The notes: a model not told the origin generated them from the sequence alone. Positions 5,323 to 12,859 are shown, counted from the stretch's first letter. The stretch: 14,556 bases of DNA from Micrococcales bacterium (GCA_030452775.1 JAKDLQ010000030.1:1-14556); one strand, 5' to 3'. Made by a program: numbers and translations.

Positions 5323-7500
5323 CTATCCGGCGGAGAGGACATCGCCGAGGTCATAGCTGACCGGCTCTTCGAGCTGGTCGAAGGTGCACGACTCGGGCGT
5401 CCGGTCCTCGCGCCACCGGACGAACTGCGCCGTATGCCGGAAGCGGCTGCCCTCCATGTGGTCGTAGCGCACCTCGACGACCCGCTCGGGTCGGAGCGGG
5501 ACGAAGGACAGGTCCTTCTGGTTGTTCCACCGGCTGAACTCCGAGCTGCGCGGCGTCCGGACGGCAGGACCGTCGGCCTGCTCCGGCCTGGCCCAGTTCC
5601 ACGGGTGATCGTCCCAGTCGGCGACGAGTGGCTGCAGCTGCTCGAAGAGCTCCTTGCGGCGAGCCATGGGAAAGGCCCCGATGACCCCGACGCTCGCGAG
5701 GTTGCCGTCGGCGTCATGGAGCCCGAGCAGCAGCGAGCCGATGGCGTCCGGACCGCTCTTGTGCACGCGGTAGCCGGCGACGACGCAGTCGGCGGTGCGC
5801 GTGTGTTTGATCTTGAACATCACCCGCTTGTCGGGCTGGTAGGTCACGTCGACCGGCTTGGCGATGACCCCGTCGAGCCCGGCGCCCTCAAAGCGGGTGA
5901 ACCACTCGCGGGCCACGTCCACGTCGGTCGTCGCGGGCGTCAGGTGGATCGGCGCCGCCACCCCGGCGAGCGCCTCCTCGAGGGCCGCGCGCCGCTCGGC
6001 GAACGGCCGGTCGAGGTAGCTCACGTCGTCGAGCGCGAGCAGGTCGAAGGCGACGAAGCTGGCCGGGGTCTCGGCGGCGAGCCTCTTGACCCGACTCGCG
6101 GCCGGGTGGATCCGCTGCTGGAGCAGCTCGAAGTCGAGCCGGTCACCGTCCTCGGGGCTGACGAGGATGATCTCGCCGTCGATGACGGCGCGCTCTGGAA
6201 AGCCGGCGAGCACCGCCTCGACGACGTCCGGGAAGTAGCGGGTCATCGGCTTCTCGTTGCGGCTGCCGATCTCGACGAGGTCCCCGGAGCGGAAGACGAT
6301 CGAACGGAAGCCGTCCCACTTGGGCTCGAAGAGTGCCTCGCCCTTGACCGAGCCGAAGTCCGGGACCGCCTTGGCGAGCATCGGCGCGATCGGCGGGATG
6401 AGCGGCATACCCCACTGTGCGTCGCGTTCGGACTTGGAAGGGAGGTAGTCGTCGTCGGCACGGTCCTTGCGGCGTTTGCTCGGCTGGACCCGTGGCGGCT
6501 CGCCCGGCATCTTCGGGTAGTCGGGCGGGAAGTTGAGCTCACCGAGCCCGCGCTCGGTGACATCCCGGTCCCACAGGGCGATCGCCGCGGCGACGTCTCC
6601 GGCGGAGTGTTCGATGCCGGCCCAGGCGTCTCCACGTTCGGCCACGAGCGCCGGCACCGTGCGCATCGTGAGTGCCGCGGGGTCGGTGCTGCGCAGCTCG
6701 TCCCACGTCACCGGCGTCGAGACGGGCGCGCCCGGCAGCGGCCGCGGGCTGTAGGCGGCGGCGATCGTGCGGTCGCGGCAGGCCTGATTGAAGTCGACGA
6801 AGATCCGCTCGCCGCGCTCCTCCTTCCACCACGACGTCGTGACGAGGTCGGGTAGCCGCCGCTCGAGCTCGCGGGCGATGCCGATGACGCCGTGGCGGAC
6901 GTCGAGGAACTCGTGGGTCGGGGCGATCCGCGCGTAGACGTGCACACCCCGGTTGCCGGAGGTTTTGGGCCAGGCCGTCAGGCCGATCCCGGCCATCACC
7001 TCACGCAGCGCGAAGGCCGCCTCGACGGCGTCCGCGAAGTCCCGGCCCGGCTGCGGGTCGAGGTCGATGCGCAGCTCGTCCGGGCGGTCGACGTCCGCGG
7101 TGCGGACCGGCCAGGGGTGGAACGTGATGGTGTTCATCTGGGCGGCCCACACGGCGCCGGCCACCTCGTCGACGACGAGCTGCAGGTGCCGGCGCCCGGA
7201 CGGGTAGGTGCACATCACCGTGCGCAGGTATTCCGGGACGCCGCGGGGCGGGTTCTTGGAGAAGAACTCCTCGCCCTCGATGCCCTCGGGGAAGCGCTGC
7301 AACGTCACCGGCCGGTCGCCGATCGCCCGAAGCAGGGGCTCGGCGACCGACACGAGGTAACGGGCGAGATCGAGCTTGGTGACCGGCCGGGCGTCGGCCA
7401 TCCCCGTACCCGGCCACAGGACGCGATCGGGGCTGGAGATGCGCACCTCGCGCAGCCCGTGAGGACCGGGGACCTCGAGGACCGCAGGCTTGGCGTTCAC
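5323..7500 (-). CDS. ligD: LigD-type polymerase-ligase (NHEJ), lacking a phosphoesterase domain
   Basis: The 725-residue protein joins two NHEJ activities. The N-terminal LigD polymerase/primase domain (about 1-300) has the metal-binding DLD pair (D146, D148), the SGNRG loop (181-185) and a third acidic site in VDFNQ (D236). A charged linker (about 335-365) leads to an ATP-dependent DNA ligase. Its nucleotidyl lysine is K394 in EPKWDG, followed by VIDGEI and FKIKHTR motifs. The C-terminal OB fold ends with VVEVRYDHMEG...RFRH. Mycobacterial LigD also carries a 3'-phosphoesterase domain between these parts; it is absent here. No ku gene is in the window. The GTG start has a -10-like TAGGAT seven bases upstream, inside the end of the hydrolase gene, suggesting its own leaderless transcript. 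Confidence 0.92.
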   Translation of the reverse strand: MNAKPAVLEVPGPHGLREVRISSPDRVLWPGTGMADARPVTKLDLARYLVSVAEPLLRAIGDRPVTLQRFPEGIEGEEFFSKNPPRGVPEYLRTVMCTYPSGRRHLQLVVDEVAGAVWAAQMNTITFHPWPVRTADVDRPDELRIDLDPQPGRDFADAVEAAFALREVMAGIGLTAWPKTSGNRGVHVYARIAPTHEFLDVRHGVIGIARELERRLPDLVTTSWWKEERGERIFVDFNQACRDRTIAAAYSPRPLPGAPVSTPVTWDELRSTDPAALTMRTVPALVAERGDAWAGIEHSAGDVAAAIALWDRDVTERGLGELNFPPDYPKMPGEPPRVQPSKRRKDRADDDYLPSKSERDAQWGMPLIPPIAPMLAKAVPDFGSVKGEALFEPKWDGFRSIVFRSGDLVEIGSRNEKPMTRYFPDVVEAVLAGFPERAVIDGEIILVSPEDGDRLDFELLQQRIHPAASRVKRLAAETPASFVAFDLLALDDVSYLDRPFAERRAALEEALAGVAAPIHLTPATTDVDVAREWFTRFEGAGLDGVIAKPVDVTYQPDKRVMFKIKHTRTADCVVAGYRVHKSGPDAIGSLLLGLHDADGNLASVGVIGAFPMARRKELFEQLQPLVADWDDHPWNWARPEQADGPAVRTPRSSEFSRWNNQKDLSFVPLRPERVVEVRYDHMEGSRFRHTAQFVRWREDRTPESCTFDQLEEPVSYDLGDVLSAG

Positions 7501-7507
7501 TCCAGCG

Positions 7508-7513
7508 ATCCTA
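7508..7513 (-). promoter_or_regulatory. -10 element for leaderless ligD transcription
   Basis: TAGGAT on the minus strand is separated by seven bases from the GTG start at 7500, and no Shine-Dalgarno is visible. It lies in the 21-base gap after the hydrolase stop codon. Confidence 0.45.
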
Positions 7514-7521
7514 GTGCCGGC

Positions 7522-8487
7522 TCACTGGCTCGACACCGACGGCGATGCCGCCTCCTTCGAGGCCGGCAGGTGCGCGTCGAGCCACGCGATGAGCTCGGCC
7601 GTCACCTCGTCGCGGTTGATCTCGTTGAGCATCTCGTGACGCCCCTCGGGCCAGAGCGTGACGGTGACGTCCGAGAACCCGAGCCGGCGGTACTGCTCGG
7701 CGACCTTCTCGACGCCCTTGCCGCGGTCGCCGACGGGGTCCATCGTCCCCGACACGAGGTGGATCGGCAGCTCCTTGGGGACGCGCGAGACGATGGCGTC
7801 GGAGTTGATCGAGGCGAGTCCGCGCAGGATGTCGGCGAAGAAGCCCGCGGTGAACACCTGCCCGCACGCGTCGTCGGCGATGTACTTGTCCACCTCGGCC
7901 TGGTCGCGCGAGAGCCAGTCGAACTTCGTCCGGTTGGGCTTGAACGCCGCGCCGTACTGTCCGAAGGTCAGCCGGTCGAGCAGCCCGCTGGGGTGGCGCC
8001 GCCCACGGATGCGAGCCTGGAGCTGGGCCACGCCCACGCCGACCTTGCCCATGGCGCCCGGGTCGCCCGCGGTGCCGCTGAGGATCAGCCCGGTGAGATC
8101 GCGTCCGAAGCGCGCGGCATACGACCGGCTGAGGAAGGAGCCCATGCTGTGCCCGAAGAGGAAGAGCGCCAGCCCGGGCTGCTCCGTGCGGGCCTGCTCG
8201 GCCACCCGGTGCATGTCCTCGACGACCGTCTCCCAGCCGCGCTCGTCGGCGAAGTAGCCGACCTGCTCCGGCGTCGCGGCGGTCCGGCCGTGCCCACGAT
8301 GATCGTTGGCGTAGACGACGTACCTGGCCGCGGTGAGCGCCTCGGCGAAACGTTCATAGCGATCGGAGTGCTCGGCCATCCCGTGCGAGATCTGCACGAT
8401 CGCCTTGGCCGGGCCATCCGGGCGCCAGCGGTTGACGTAGAGCGCGGTGCCGTCGGGCGTGGTCAGCGTGAAAGGGCTCGCCTGCAT
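7522..8487 (-). CDS. Alpha/beta hydrolase, monoacylglycerol lipase-like
   Basis: The 321-residue protein belongs to the serine aminopeptidase/monoglyceride lipase branch (Hydrolase_4). It has the oxyanion motif SHGMAEHS (34-41), a DHRGHG turn (62-67) and nucleophile S114 in GHSMG. The likely acid is D250 in SGTMDPVGD and the base H284 in EGRHEMLNE. The expected role is hydrolysis of monoacylglycerols or similar esters in the cytosol; no signal peptide is seen. The ATG at 8487 is preferred over an in-frame start at 8595. The extra 36 residues look unlike protein and run through a long inverted repeat. A TAGGGT -10 also sits eight bases before 8487. ligD follows after 21 bases. Confidence 0.88.
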   Translation of the reverse strand: MQASPFTLTTPDGTALYVNRWRPDGPAKAIVQISHGMAEHSDRYERFAEALTAARYVVYANDHRGHGRTAATPEQVGYFADERGWETVVEDMHRVAEQARTEQPGLALFLFGHSMGSFLSRSYAARFGRDLTGLILSGTAGDPGAMGKVGVGVAQLQARIRGRRHPSGLLDRLTFGQYGAAFKPNRTKFDWLSRDQAEVDKYIADDACGQVFTAGFFADILRGLASINSDAIVSRVPKELPIHLVSGTMDPVGDRGKGVEKVAEQYRRLGFSDVTVTLWPEGRHEMLNEINRDEVTAELIAWLDAHLPASKEAASPSVSSQ

Positions 8488-8495
8488 GATCAGCG

Positions 8496-8501
8496 ACCCT
8501 A
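8496..8501 (-). promoter_or_regulatory. -10 element for leaderless hydrolase transcription
   Basis: TAGGGT on the minus strand is followed by eight bases and the ATG at 8487, with no convincing Shine-Dalgarno between. It helps fix the start. Confidence 0.45.
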
Positions 8502-8524
8502 GCGAAGCGCGCCATGCGCGGGAA

Positions 8525-8567
8525 GGGTGCACAGCGGCATACGGCGTCGGTATGCCGTTGTGCATCC
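8525..8567 (+). repeat. Long inverted repeat (18-bp arms, 7-base loop)
   Basis: Arms 8525-8542 and 8550-8567 pair over 18 positions around the loop GGCGTCG. The core CGGCATAC/GTATGCCG is perfect. The only two non-Watson-Crick positions (27/65 and 34/58 of the 8500s) are G-U pairs in plus-strand RNA but A-C mismatches in minus-strand RNA. That favours a plus-strand RNA hairpin. It lies between the divergent hydrolase and cold-shock genes, upstream of the likely cold-shock promoter. No U-run follows. It could be a small structured RNA, a DNA operator or a terminator without a U-tract. Confidence 0.6.
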
Positions 8568-8608
8568 GTCCAGCCCGCCCGTGGTCATGGCGCATCCTCC
8601 GCGTCCGC

Positions 8609-8614
8609 TACACT
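8609..8614 (+). promoter_or_regulatory. Candidate -10 element of the cold-shock gene
   Basis: TACACT fits TANNNT and would start transcription near 8621, giving a leader of about 150 bases. A long leader is typical of cold-shock genes. The -35 is not clear. Confidence 0.4.
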
Positions 8615-8673
8615 GGGCCTCGGTCACCCGGTTTTCGTGTTTGTGCATCACGCGCTCGCAAGAAGCAACTGCG

Positions 8674-8713
8674 GGCGCGCTTTTCTACCTTCAGGCTTCT
8701 GAAGTGGCGCGCC
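8674..8713 (+). promoter_or_regulatory. Nested hairpin in the cold-shock leader
   Basis: An outer stem GGCGCGC/GCGCGCC (8674-8680, 8707-8713) encloses an inner perfect stem CTTCAG-GCTT-CTGAAG (8689-8704). The structure ends 58 bases before the ATG. It may control mRNA stability or translation with temperature, as leaders of other csp genes do. That role is inferred. Confidence 0.4.
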
Positions 8714-8771
8714 TCAACCGACCCGGACCTCGCGACTGCGCGGTCCGCATCAGCCTCATGAAGGAGAAAAC

Positions 8772-8972
8772 ATGGCACAGGGAACCGTCAAGTGGTTCAA
8801 CTCGGAAAAGGGCTTCGGCTTCATTGCGCCCACCGAGGGCGCGGACGTCTTCGTCCACTACTCGGAGATCCAGGGCAGCGGCTACCGCAGCCTCGAGGAG
8901 AACCAAGCCGTCGAGTTCGACATCGAGCAGGGCCCCAAGGGCCCGCAGGCGATGCGCGTCACCGCCATCTGA
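8772..8972 (+). CDS. cspA: Cold-shock protein, CspA family
   Basis: This 66-residue single cold-shock domain protein has the RNA-binding motifs RNP1 KGFGFI (13-18) and RNP2 DVFVHY (25-30) and begins with the usual GTVKWFN. Such proteins bind single-stranded RNA and DNA as chaperones, melting structures at low temperature. The start is strongly supported by AAGGAG before the ATG. It is a single-gene unit, with a long structured leader upstream and an intrinsic terminator 30 bases downstream. Confidence 0.97.
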   Translation: MAQGTVKWFNSEKGFGFIAPTEGADVFVHYSEIQGSGYRSLEENQAVEFDIEQGPKGPQAMRVTAI

Positions 8973-9002
8973 CGATGGCTGCGGGCCTGGCCCGCACCGG
9001 AT

Positions 9003-9035
9003 GAAGGCCGGCACCCCTCGGGGGTGTCGGCCTTC
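9003..9035 (+). terminator. Intrinsic terminator after the cold-shock gene
   Basis: A 15-bp stem (9003-9017 with 9021-9035) closes a TCG loop. One G-U pair favours the plus-strand transcript. Only a broken T-rich stretch (GCTTATCTGTTC) follows. It may serve both the cold-shock gene and the convergent small gene ending at 9064. Confidence 0.75.
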
Positions 9036-9063
9036 GCTTATCTGTTCAATCTCCTTGCGGCGC

Positions 9064-9288
9064 TTAGAGTTTCGTCAACCGGGTGAACGGGCGTTGGACG
9101 CTCACCAGCGTCCCGCCGAAGTCGACGACGACGGCGGCGTGCCGCTCCGAGATGATCCGGCCGAGACCGTGCTTGTCGTGGGTCACGCGGTCCCCGACAT
9201 CGAAGCACTCGACGTCAGGTGGTGCTTGCTCGGCGAACGGGCTGCTGGACAGGTGGCGCCGCCTGCTGGCGGATCGTGAGGTACTCAC
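9064..9288 (-). CDS. Small basic-tailed protein with CarD-like motif
   Basis: The 74-residue product has a Ser/Arg-rich N-terminus (1-17). A compact beta-rich domain follows, with FDVGDRVTHDKHGLGRI (29-45), VVVDFGG (53-59) and QRPFTRLTKL at the end. The VGDRVTHDxxGLG pattern resembles the small SH3-like fold of CarD N-termini and UvrD-type C-terminal tails, which bind RNA polymerase. Similar short conserved hypothetical proteins occur in actinobacteria, but the function is not established. The GTG at 9288 is chosen over upstream starts because a -10-like CATAAT ends six bases before it, and the upstream in-frame extension is Ser/Arg-rich and overlaps the SDR gene. Confidence 0.75.
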   Translation of the reverse strand: MSTSRSASRRRHLSSSPFAEQAPPDVECFDVGDRVTHDKHGLGRIISERHAAVVVDFGGTLVSVQRPFTRLTKL

Positions 9289-9294
9289 CCCCCC

Positions 9295-9300
9295 ATTATG
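9295..9300 (-). promoter_or_regulatory. -10 element for the leaderless small gene
   Basis: CATAAT on the minus strand (five of six to TATAAT) is followed by six G residues and GTG. The G-run could also act as a poor ribosome site, but the spacing fits a leaderless start. Confidence 0.5.
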
Positions 9301-9331
9301 CGCCACGATGGCCCGAGAGCCAGGCAGCGCA

Positions 9332-10090
9332 TCAGCGCGGCGCCATCCGTAGCGCGCCGTCCATCCGGATGACCTCGCCGTTGAGGTAGTCATGGTCGAT
9401 GATCGCGAGGGCGAGCTTGGCGTACTCCTCGGGGTGCCCGAGGCGGGCCGGGAAGGGGACACCGGCGGCGAGGCCGGCGCGGAAATCGTCCGAGACGCTG
9501 GCGAGCATCGGGGTCTCGACGATGCCGGGCGCGATGGTCATGACGCGGATGCCGTACTGCGCGAGGTCTCGGGCGGCCGGGAGGGTGAGCCCGACGATCC
9601 CGCCTTTGGAGGAGCTGTAGGCGGCCTGCCCGACCTGACCGTCGTAGGCAGCGATGGAGGCGGTGTTGATGATGACACCGCGTTGGCCTTGGTCGTCGGC
9701 CTCGGTCGCGGCGATGGCCTGGGAGGCGAGAGCGAGGACGGTGAACGTCCCGACGAGGTTGATCTGGATGACCTTGGCGTAGAGGGCCAGGTCGTGCACG
9801 CCCTTTCGGCCGAGGATCCGTGCGGATGGTCCGATGCCGGCGCAGTTGACGACGGTGCGCAGCGGGGCCCCGGCGCCGGCCGCCTGGGTGACGGCGGCGG
9901 CGACCTGCTCGGGATCGGTGACGTCGGCGGGCACGTAGGTGATGCTGTCGGTCGTGGCGGCGTCCTCGATGCCGGCCGGCAGGTCGAGGGCGTAGACGTG
10001 AGCGCCCTCGGCCGCGAGAGCCTGTGCGGTGGCGGCGCCGAGACCGGATGCGCCTCCGGTGACGATGGCGGCGGTGTTGGCGAGCTGCAT
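9332..10090 (-). CDS. Short-chain dehydrogenase, 3-hydroxyacyl-CoA dehydrogenase type
   Basis: The 252-residue classical SDR has the cofactor motif TGGASGLG (11-18), and D36 after strand 2 suggests NAD+. It also has NCAG (82-85), N111, S145 and the catalytic pair Y158/K162 in YSSSK. The overall sequence looks like type 2 3-hydroxyacyl-CoA dehydrogenases (HSD17B10-like), including PGIVETPML and the C-terminal NGEVIRMDGALRM. It would oxidise the hydroxyacyl-CoA formed after the acyl-CoA dehydrogenase step. Its ATG shares one base with the stop of the upstream acyl-CoA dehydrogenase gene (TGATG), so translation is probably coupled. Residues upstream of this ATG in the longer open frame belong to the other gene's region. 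Confidence 0.9.
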   Translation of the reverse strand: MQLANTAAIVTGGASGLGAATAQALAAEGAHVYALDLPAGIEDAATTDSITYVPADVTDPEQVAAAVTQAAGAGAPLRTVVNCAGIGPSARILGRKGVHDLALYAKVIQINLVGTFTVLALASQAIAATEADDQGQRGVIINTASIAAYDGQVGQAAYSSSKGGIVGLTLPAARDLAQYGIRVMTIAPGIVETPMLASVSDDFRAGLAAGVPFPARLGHPEEYAKLALAIIDHDYLNGEVIRMDGALRMAPR

Positions 10091-11298
10091 CAGTGGGACT
10101 CCTCGTGTGCCGTGGTGGTGGCGGCGGTGGTGGTGATCGTGCCGGAGGGTTTGGCCAGGGAACGGCTGATGACCATCCGCTGGATCTGGTTGGTGCCTTC
10201 GAAGATCTGCATGACCTTGGCCTCGCGCATGTAGCGCTCGACCGGGAAGTCGCGGGTGTAGCCGTAGCCGCCCAGGACCTGGACCGCGTCCGTCGTCACT
10301 TTCATCGCGTTGTCGGTCGCCACGAGCTTGGCGATCGAGGCCTCGCGACTGAAGGGCATGCCCTGATCGCGCAGCCGCGCGGCGTGCAGCGTCACGGCTC
10401 GGGCGCTCTGGATCGCCGCCTCCATGTCGGCGAGGACGAAGGCCAGGCCCTGGTGGTCGCTGATCTTGCGCCCGAAGGTCTCCCGCTCCTGGGCGTAGTC
10501 GACGGCGCGATCGAGCGCGCCCTGGGCCAGGCCGGTGGCGACTGCGGCGATCCCGAGGCGACCGGAGTCGAGACCGCCCAGCGCGATCTTGAGGCCGTCG
10601 CCCTCGGCGCCGAGGAGACGGTCGGACGCCACCCGGACGTGATCGAAGCGCATGGTCGCCGTCGTCGAGCCCATCAGGCCCATCTTGTGCTCGGGCGGGT
10701 CGGCGCTCAGACCATCGGCATCGGCCGGGACGAGGAAGCACGAGATGCCCGCGGCGCGCTCGGCCGGGTCATCGGAGGTGCGGGCCATTACCATGTAGTA
10801 GTCGGCCTCACCGCCGTGCGTCACCCACGCCTTGGTGCCGGTGATGACGTAGTCGTCACCCTCGCGTACCGCCTTGGTCGTCATGGCGCCGGGGTCGGAC
10901 CCCGCCTGCGGCTCGCTGAGGCAGTAGCCACCGAGCAGGTCGCCGCCGAGCAGGTCCGGCAGCCACCGCTCCCGCTGCTCAGGTGTGCCACGGGTGGCCA
11001 GCCCATAGCAGGACAGCGCGTGCACGCTGGTGCCGACCCCGATGGTGGCCCACACGCTGGCGAGCTCCTCGAGGACCTGGAGGTAGACCTCGTACGGCTG
11101 ACCGCCGCCCCCATCGGCCTCCGGGTAGGGCAGCCCGAGGATCCCCAGGGCTCCGAGTGTGCGGAAGATCTCGCGTGGGAAGGCGCCCTCGGCCTCGGCC
11201 TGCGCGGCCCGTGGGGCGAGCTTCTCGGCCGCGAACTCCCGCACCAGCCGGATGAGGTCGGCCGCCTCCTCGGTGGGCAGGACGCGTGATGCGGGCAT
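10090..11298 (-). CDS. Acyl-CoA dehydrogenase
   Basis: The 402-residue flavoenzyme introduces the alpha-beta double bond into acyl-CoA and passes electrons to ETF. The first signature is YCLSEPQAGSD (125-135). The second region runs through VLGGYGYTRDFPVERYMREAK (341-361). The catalytic base is E367 in IFEGTNQIQR. This arrangement fits short-chain or short-branched-chain members. The chain ends in an unusual Thr/Ala-rich tail (GTITTTAATTTAHEESH) beyond the normal SRSLAK end. The ATG at 11298 has GAGGAG seven bases upstream, so the open-frame start at 11328 is rejected. It forms a two-gene unit with the following SDR, consistent with fatty acid or branched-chain amino acid oxidation. Confidence 0.93.
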   Translation of the reverse strand: MPASRVLPTEEAADLIRLVREFAAEKLAPRAAQAEAEGAFPREIFRTLGALGILGLPYPEADGGGGQPYEVYLQVLEELASVWATIGVGTSVHALSCYGLATRGTPEQRERWLPDLLGGDLLGGYCLSEPQAGSDPGAMTTKAVREGDDYVITGTKAWVTHGGEADYYMVMARTSDDPAERAAGISCFLVPADADGLSADPPEHKMGLMGSTTATMRFDHVRVASDRLLGAEGDGLKIALGGLDSGRLGIAAVATGLAQGALDRAVDYAQERETFGRKISDHQGLAFVLADMEAAIQSARAVTLHAARLRDQGMPFSREASIAKLVATDNAMKVTTDAVQVLGGYGYTRDFPVERYMREAKVMQIFEGTNQIQRMVISRSLAKPSGTITTTAATTTAHEESH

Positions 11299-11411
11299 GG
11301 TCACACTCCTCGACGAGTACTGGATCAAGGGCCACAGTACCCAGCGGACGCGCTGCCCCCTCGATCATCCTGCCCGGGTCGGGCTGTCCCCGGCTCGAGA
11401 GCGACGCGCCC

Positions 11412-11433
11412 CCGGCTCAGGAGGGGGAGCCGG
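11412..11433 (-). terminator. GC hairpin at the end of the antitoxin gene
   Basis: CCGGCTC (11412-11418) pairs with GAGCCGG (11427-11433) around an eight-base loop and covers the stop codon. A second CCCCGGCTC copy at 11388-11396 offers an alternative pairing. There is no U-run, so termination is only a possibility. Confidence 0.3.
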
Positions 11434-11767
11434 CGGGCGGGTCGTCGTCGAAGGCCGAGTGCCGGTCGTCAGGGACCTCGTGCTGCGGGGGCCTTGCGCC
11501 GTGCTCCGCGAGCTTGTCCATGCCCTTGTCGAGCTGTGACCGGACCTTGCCGACGGTCTCGTCGTGCGTGCCGCCGGTCCGCTCCCCGATGACCTGCTCG
11601 GCCTTGTCGAGGGCGCCGTCCACCTTTTCGCGGTTGGCCTGCGCGTAGTCGGCCGCGGCGTCGAAGGCAGCCTTGACGACCTCGGCCAGCGCGTCGCCGA
11701 AGTCCTTGGCCTTGGCCTGAAGGTCGACGTCGTGCGCCTTCTGCTTCATCTGGTCACTGAAATCCAC
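11417..11767 (-). CDS. MT0933-like antitoxin family protein
   Basis: The 116-residue hydrophilic, mostly helical protein contains the family core DKAEQVIGERTGGTHDETVGK (54-74) followed by LDKGMDKL. This matches actinobacterial MT0933-type antitoxin proteins as I recall them. The C-terminal third is acidic and disordered-looking. No toxin gene is adjacent: downstream lies the acyl-CoA dehydrogenase and upstream a membrane protein. It may act alone, with a distant partner, or in a role other than antitoxin. The start is a GTG with AAGGAG upstream. Confidence 0.7.
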   Translation of the reverse strand: MDFSDQMKQKAHDVDLQAKAKDFGDALAEVVKAAFDAAADYAQANREKVDGALDKAEQVIGERTGGTHDETVGKVRSQLDKGMDKLAEHGARPPQHEVPDDRHSAFDDDPPAGSPS

Positions 11768-11806
11768 CGTGGTCTCCTTGGCAACCGTAGGTGTTCTGCC
11801 GTTGGT

Positions 11807-12394
11807 TCAACGGCCGGCCGAGGCGGGCTGTTCCCGCTCGGGTGTCTGTGGGGCGGCGATCGGATCGGCGCGTCGGGTGAGCGGGCCGAGGCCGATGAGG
11901 GTGACGAGCGCGCCGAGCGGCAACAGGTCCCAGGGCAACGCCAGGATGAGGGCGGCCAGTCCGAGGGTGCCGAGCGCGTGTGCCGGCAGCAGGCCACGAA
12001 CCACCATCCGGCGGAGCAGGACCAGCAGGCCGGCGCCGATGAGCACGGACGCGAGGGGCGTCAGGGGAGACGGCACCTGTGTCGTCGGTCCGTCGATGAG
12101 ACGCAGGGCGGCCGCGCCGGCCAGGCCGGCCCCGCCCACGGCGACCATTGCCACGGCGATCATTGCCACGGCGGCCCTGCGCTCGGCGAGGGCTGCGGCG
12201 CTGGTTTCGCCGGAGTCCCGACGGGCCAAACCGAGAGCGAGGCGACCGAAGCTCGACATCGACGCGACCAGCGCCAGCTGGGCCGCGACCCACAGAGGCC
12301 CACCGGCCGCACCGATCGAGTCGGCCCAGTCGAGGATGCCGTACGCGAAGAGCAGCAGCGGCCCGAAGAGGGCGTGCGTCTCGGGTGCCGTCAT
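11807..12394 (-). CDS. Hypothetical integral membrane protein
   Basis: The 195-residue protein has about six hydrophobic segments, near 8-24, 34-52, 74-98, 112-127, 138-155 and 157-170. The C-terminal tail is charged and Pro-rich. No catalytic or transport motif is recognisable, and I cannot name the family. It lies 39 bases upstream of the antitoxin-like gene in the same direction, so the two may be co-transcribed. The ATG has no clear Shine-Dalgarno, so the start is less certain. Confidence 0.65.
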   Translation of the reverse strand: MTAPETHALFGPLLLFAYGILDWADSIGAAGGPLWVAAQLALVASMSSFGRLALGLARRDSGETSAAALAERRAAVAMIAVAMVAVGGAGLAGAAALRLIDGPTTQVPSPLTPLASVLIGAGLLVLLRRMVVRGLLPAHALGTLGLAALILALPWDLLPLGALVTLIGLGPLTRRADPIAAPQTPEREQPASAGR

Positions 12395-12534
12395 GAGTCA
12401 ACTCTGCGGCCGCGACGTGACCTCGCCCATTGGGGACATCCCTGATTCGTCCCCATCTCGACCCTGATGTGGCGAACGGGGTTGCGGTCGCCATGCGGTT
12501 CTACAGCAACGGCGACGAACTCATCCCCAGCGCC

Positions 12535-12859
12535 CTAGGCAATGAATGCCGTCAGCTCGTCCCGCAGCAGCACGGCGGATGCGAGGTGTACGGCGTCGAG
12601 GGTGCGCAGGGGCGGTTCGCCGATGTCGCACGCCAGGTCCTGGACCCCCTGATCGAGGGGCACCAGGTCGACGTCGCCGATCACCGCATGCGTCTCGGTC
12701 AACGCAGCGCCACCGACGCGACGGGCGGCGCGCAGGACCTCCACCCGGCCCAGCTCGCTGGTGGCTACCGGTACCTCGGGTTGCGTGCGCAGCCAGCCGC
12801 TCGGTCTCCGCTTCTGCTCGGACCAGTTTCATCAGCGCCGAAGAGTCGAGGTAGATCAC
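12535..12859 (-). pseudogene. vapC: Frameshifted vapC-type PIN-domain toxin
   Basis: The 5' part reads MIYLDSSALMKLVRAEAETERL in one frame, the start of a PIN-domain RNase. From about 12792 the homology continues in another frame with LRTQPEVPVATSELGRVEVL and ends RTLDAVHLASAVLLRDELTAFIA. The join needs one extra or two missing bases. Three PIN acidic sites are present (YLDSS, LGRVEVL, LDAVHLA). The chain stops right after TAFIA, where intact relatives continue with a further Asp and about ten or more residues. It is thus broken in two ways and probably inactive. A sequencing error could explain the frameshift but not easily the early stop. The GTG start overlaps the antitoxin stop (GTGA). 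Confidence 0.7.

Noticed and set aside
8488..8595. N-terminal extension of the hydrolase to an upstream start
   Set aside because: The 36 added residues are unlike the family, run through the long inverted repeat and lie upstream of a good -10.
9289..9462. N-terminal extension of the small CarD-like protein
   Set aside because: It overlaps the SDR gene and is Ser/Arg/Thr-rich. The GTG at 9288 with CATAAT upstream is a better start.
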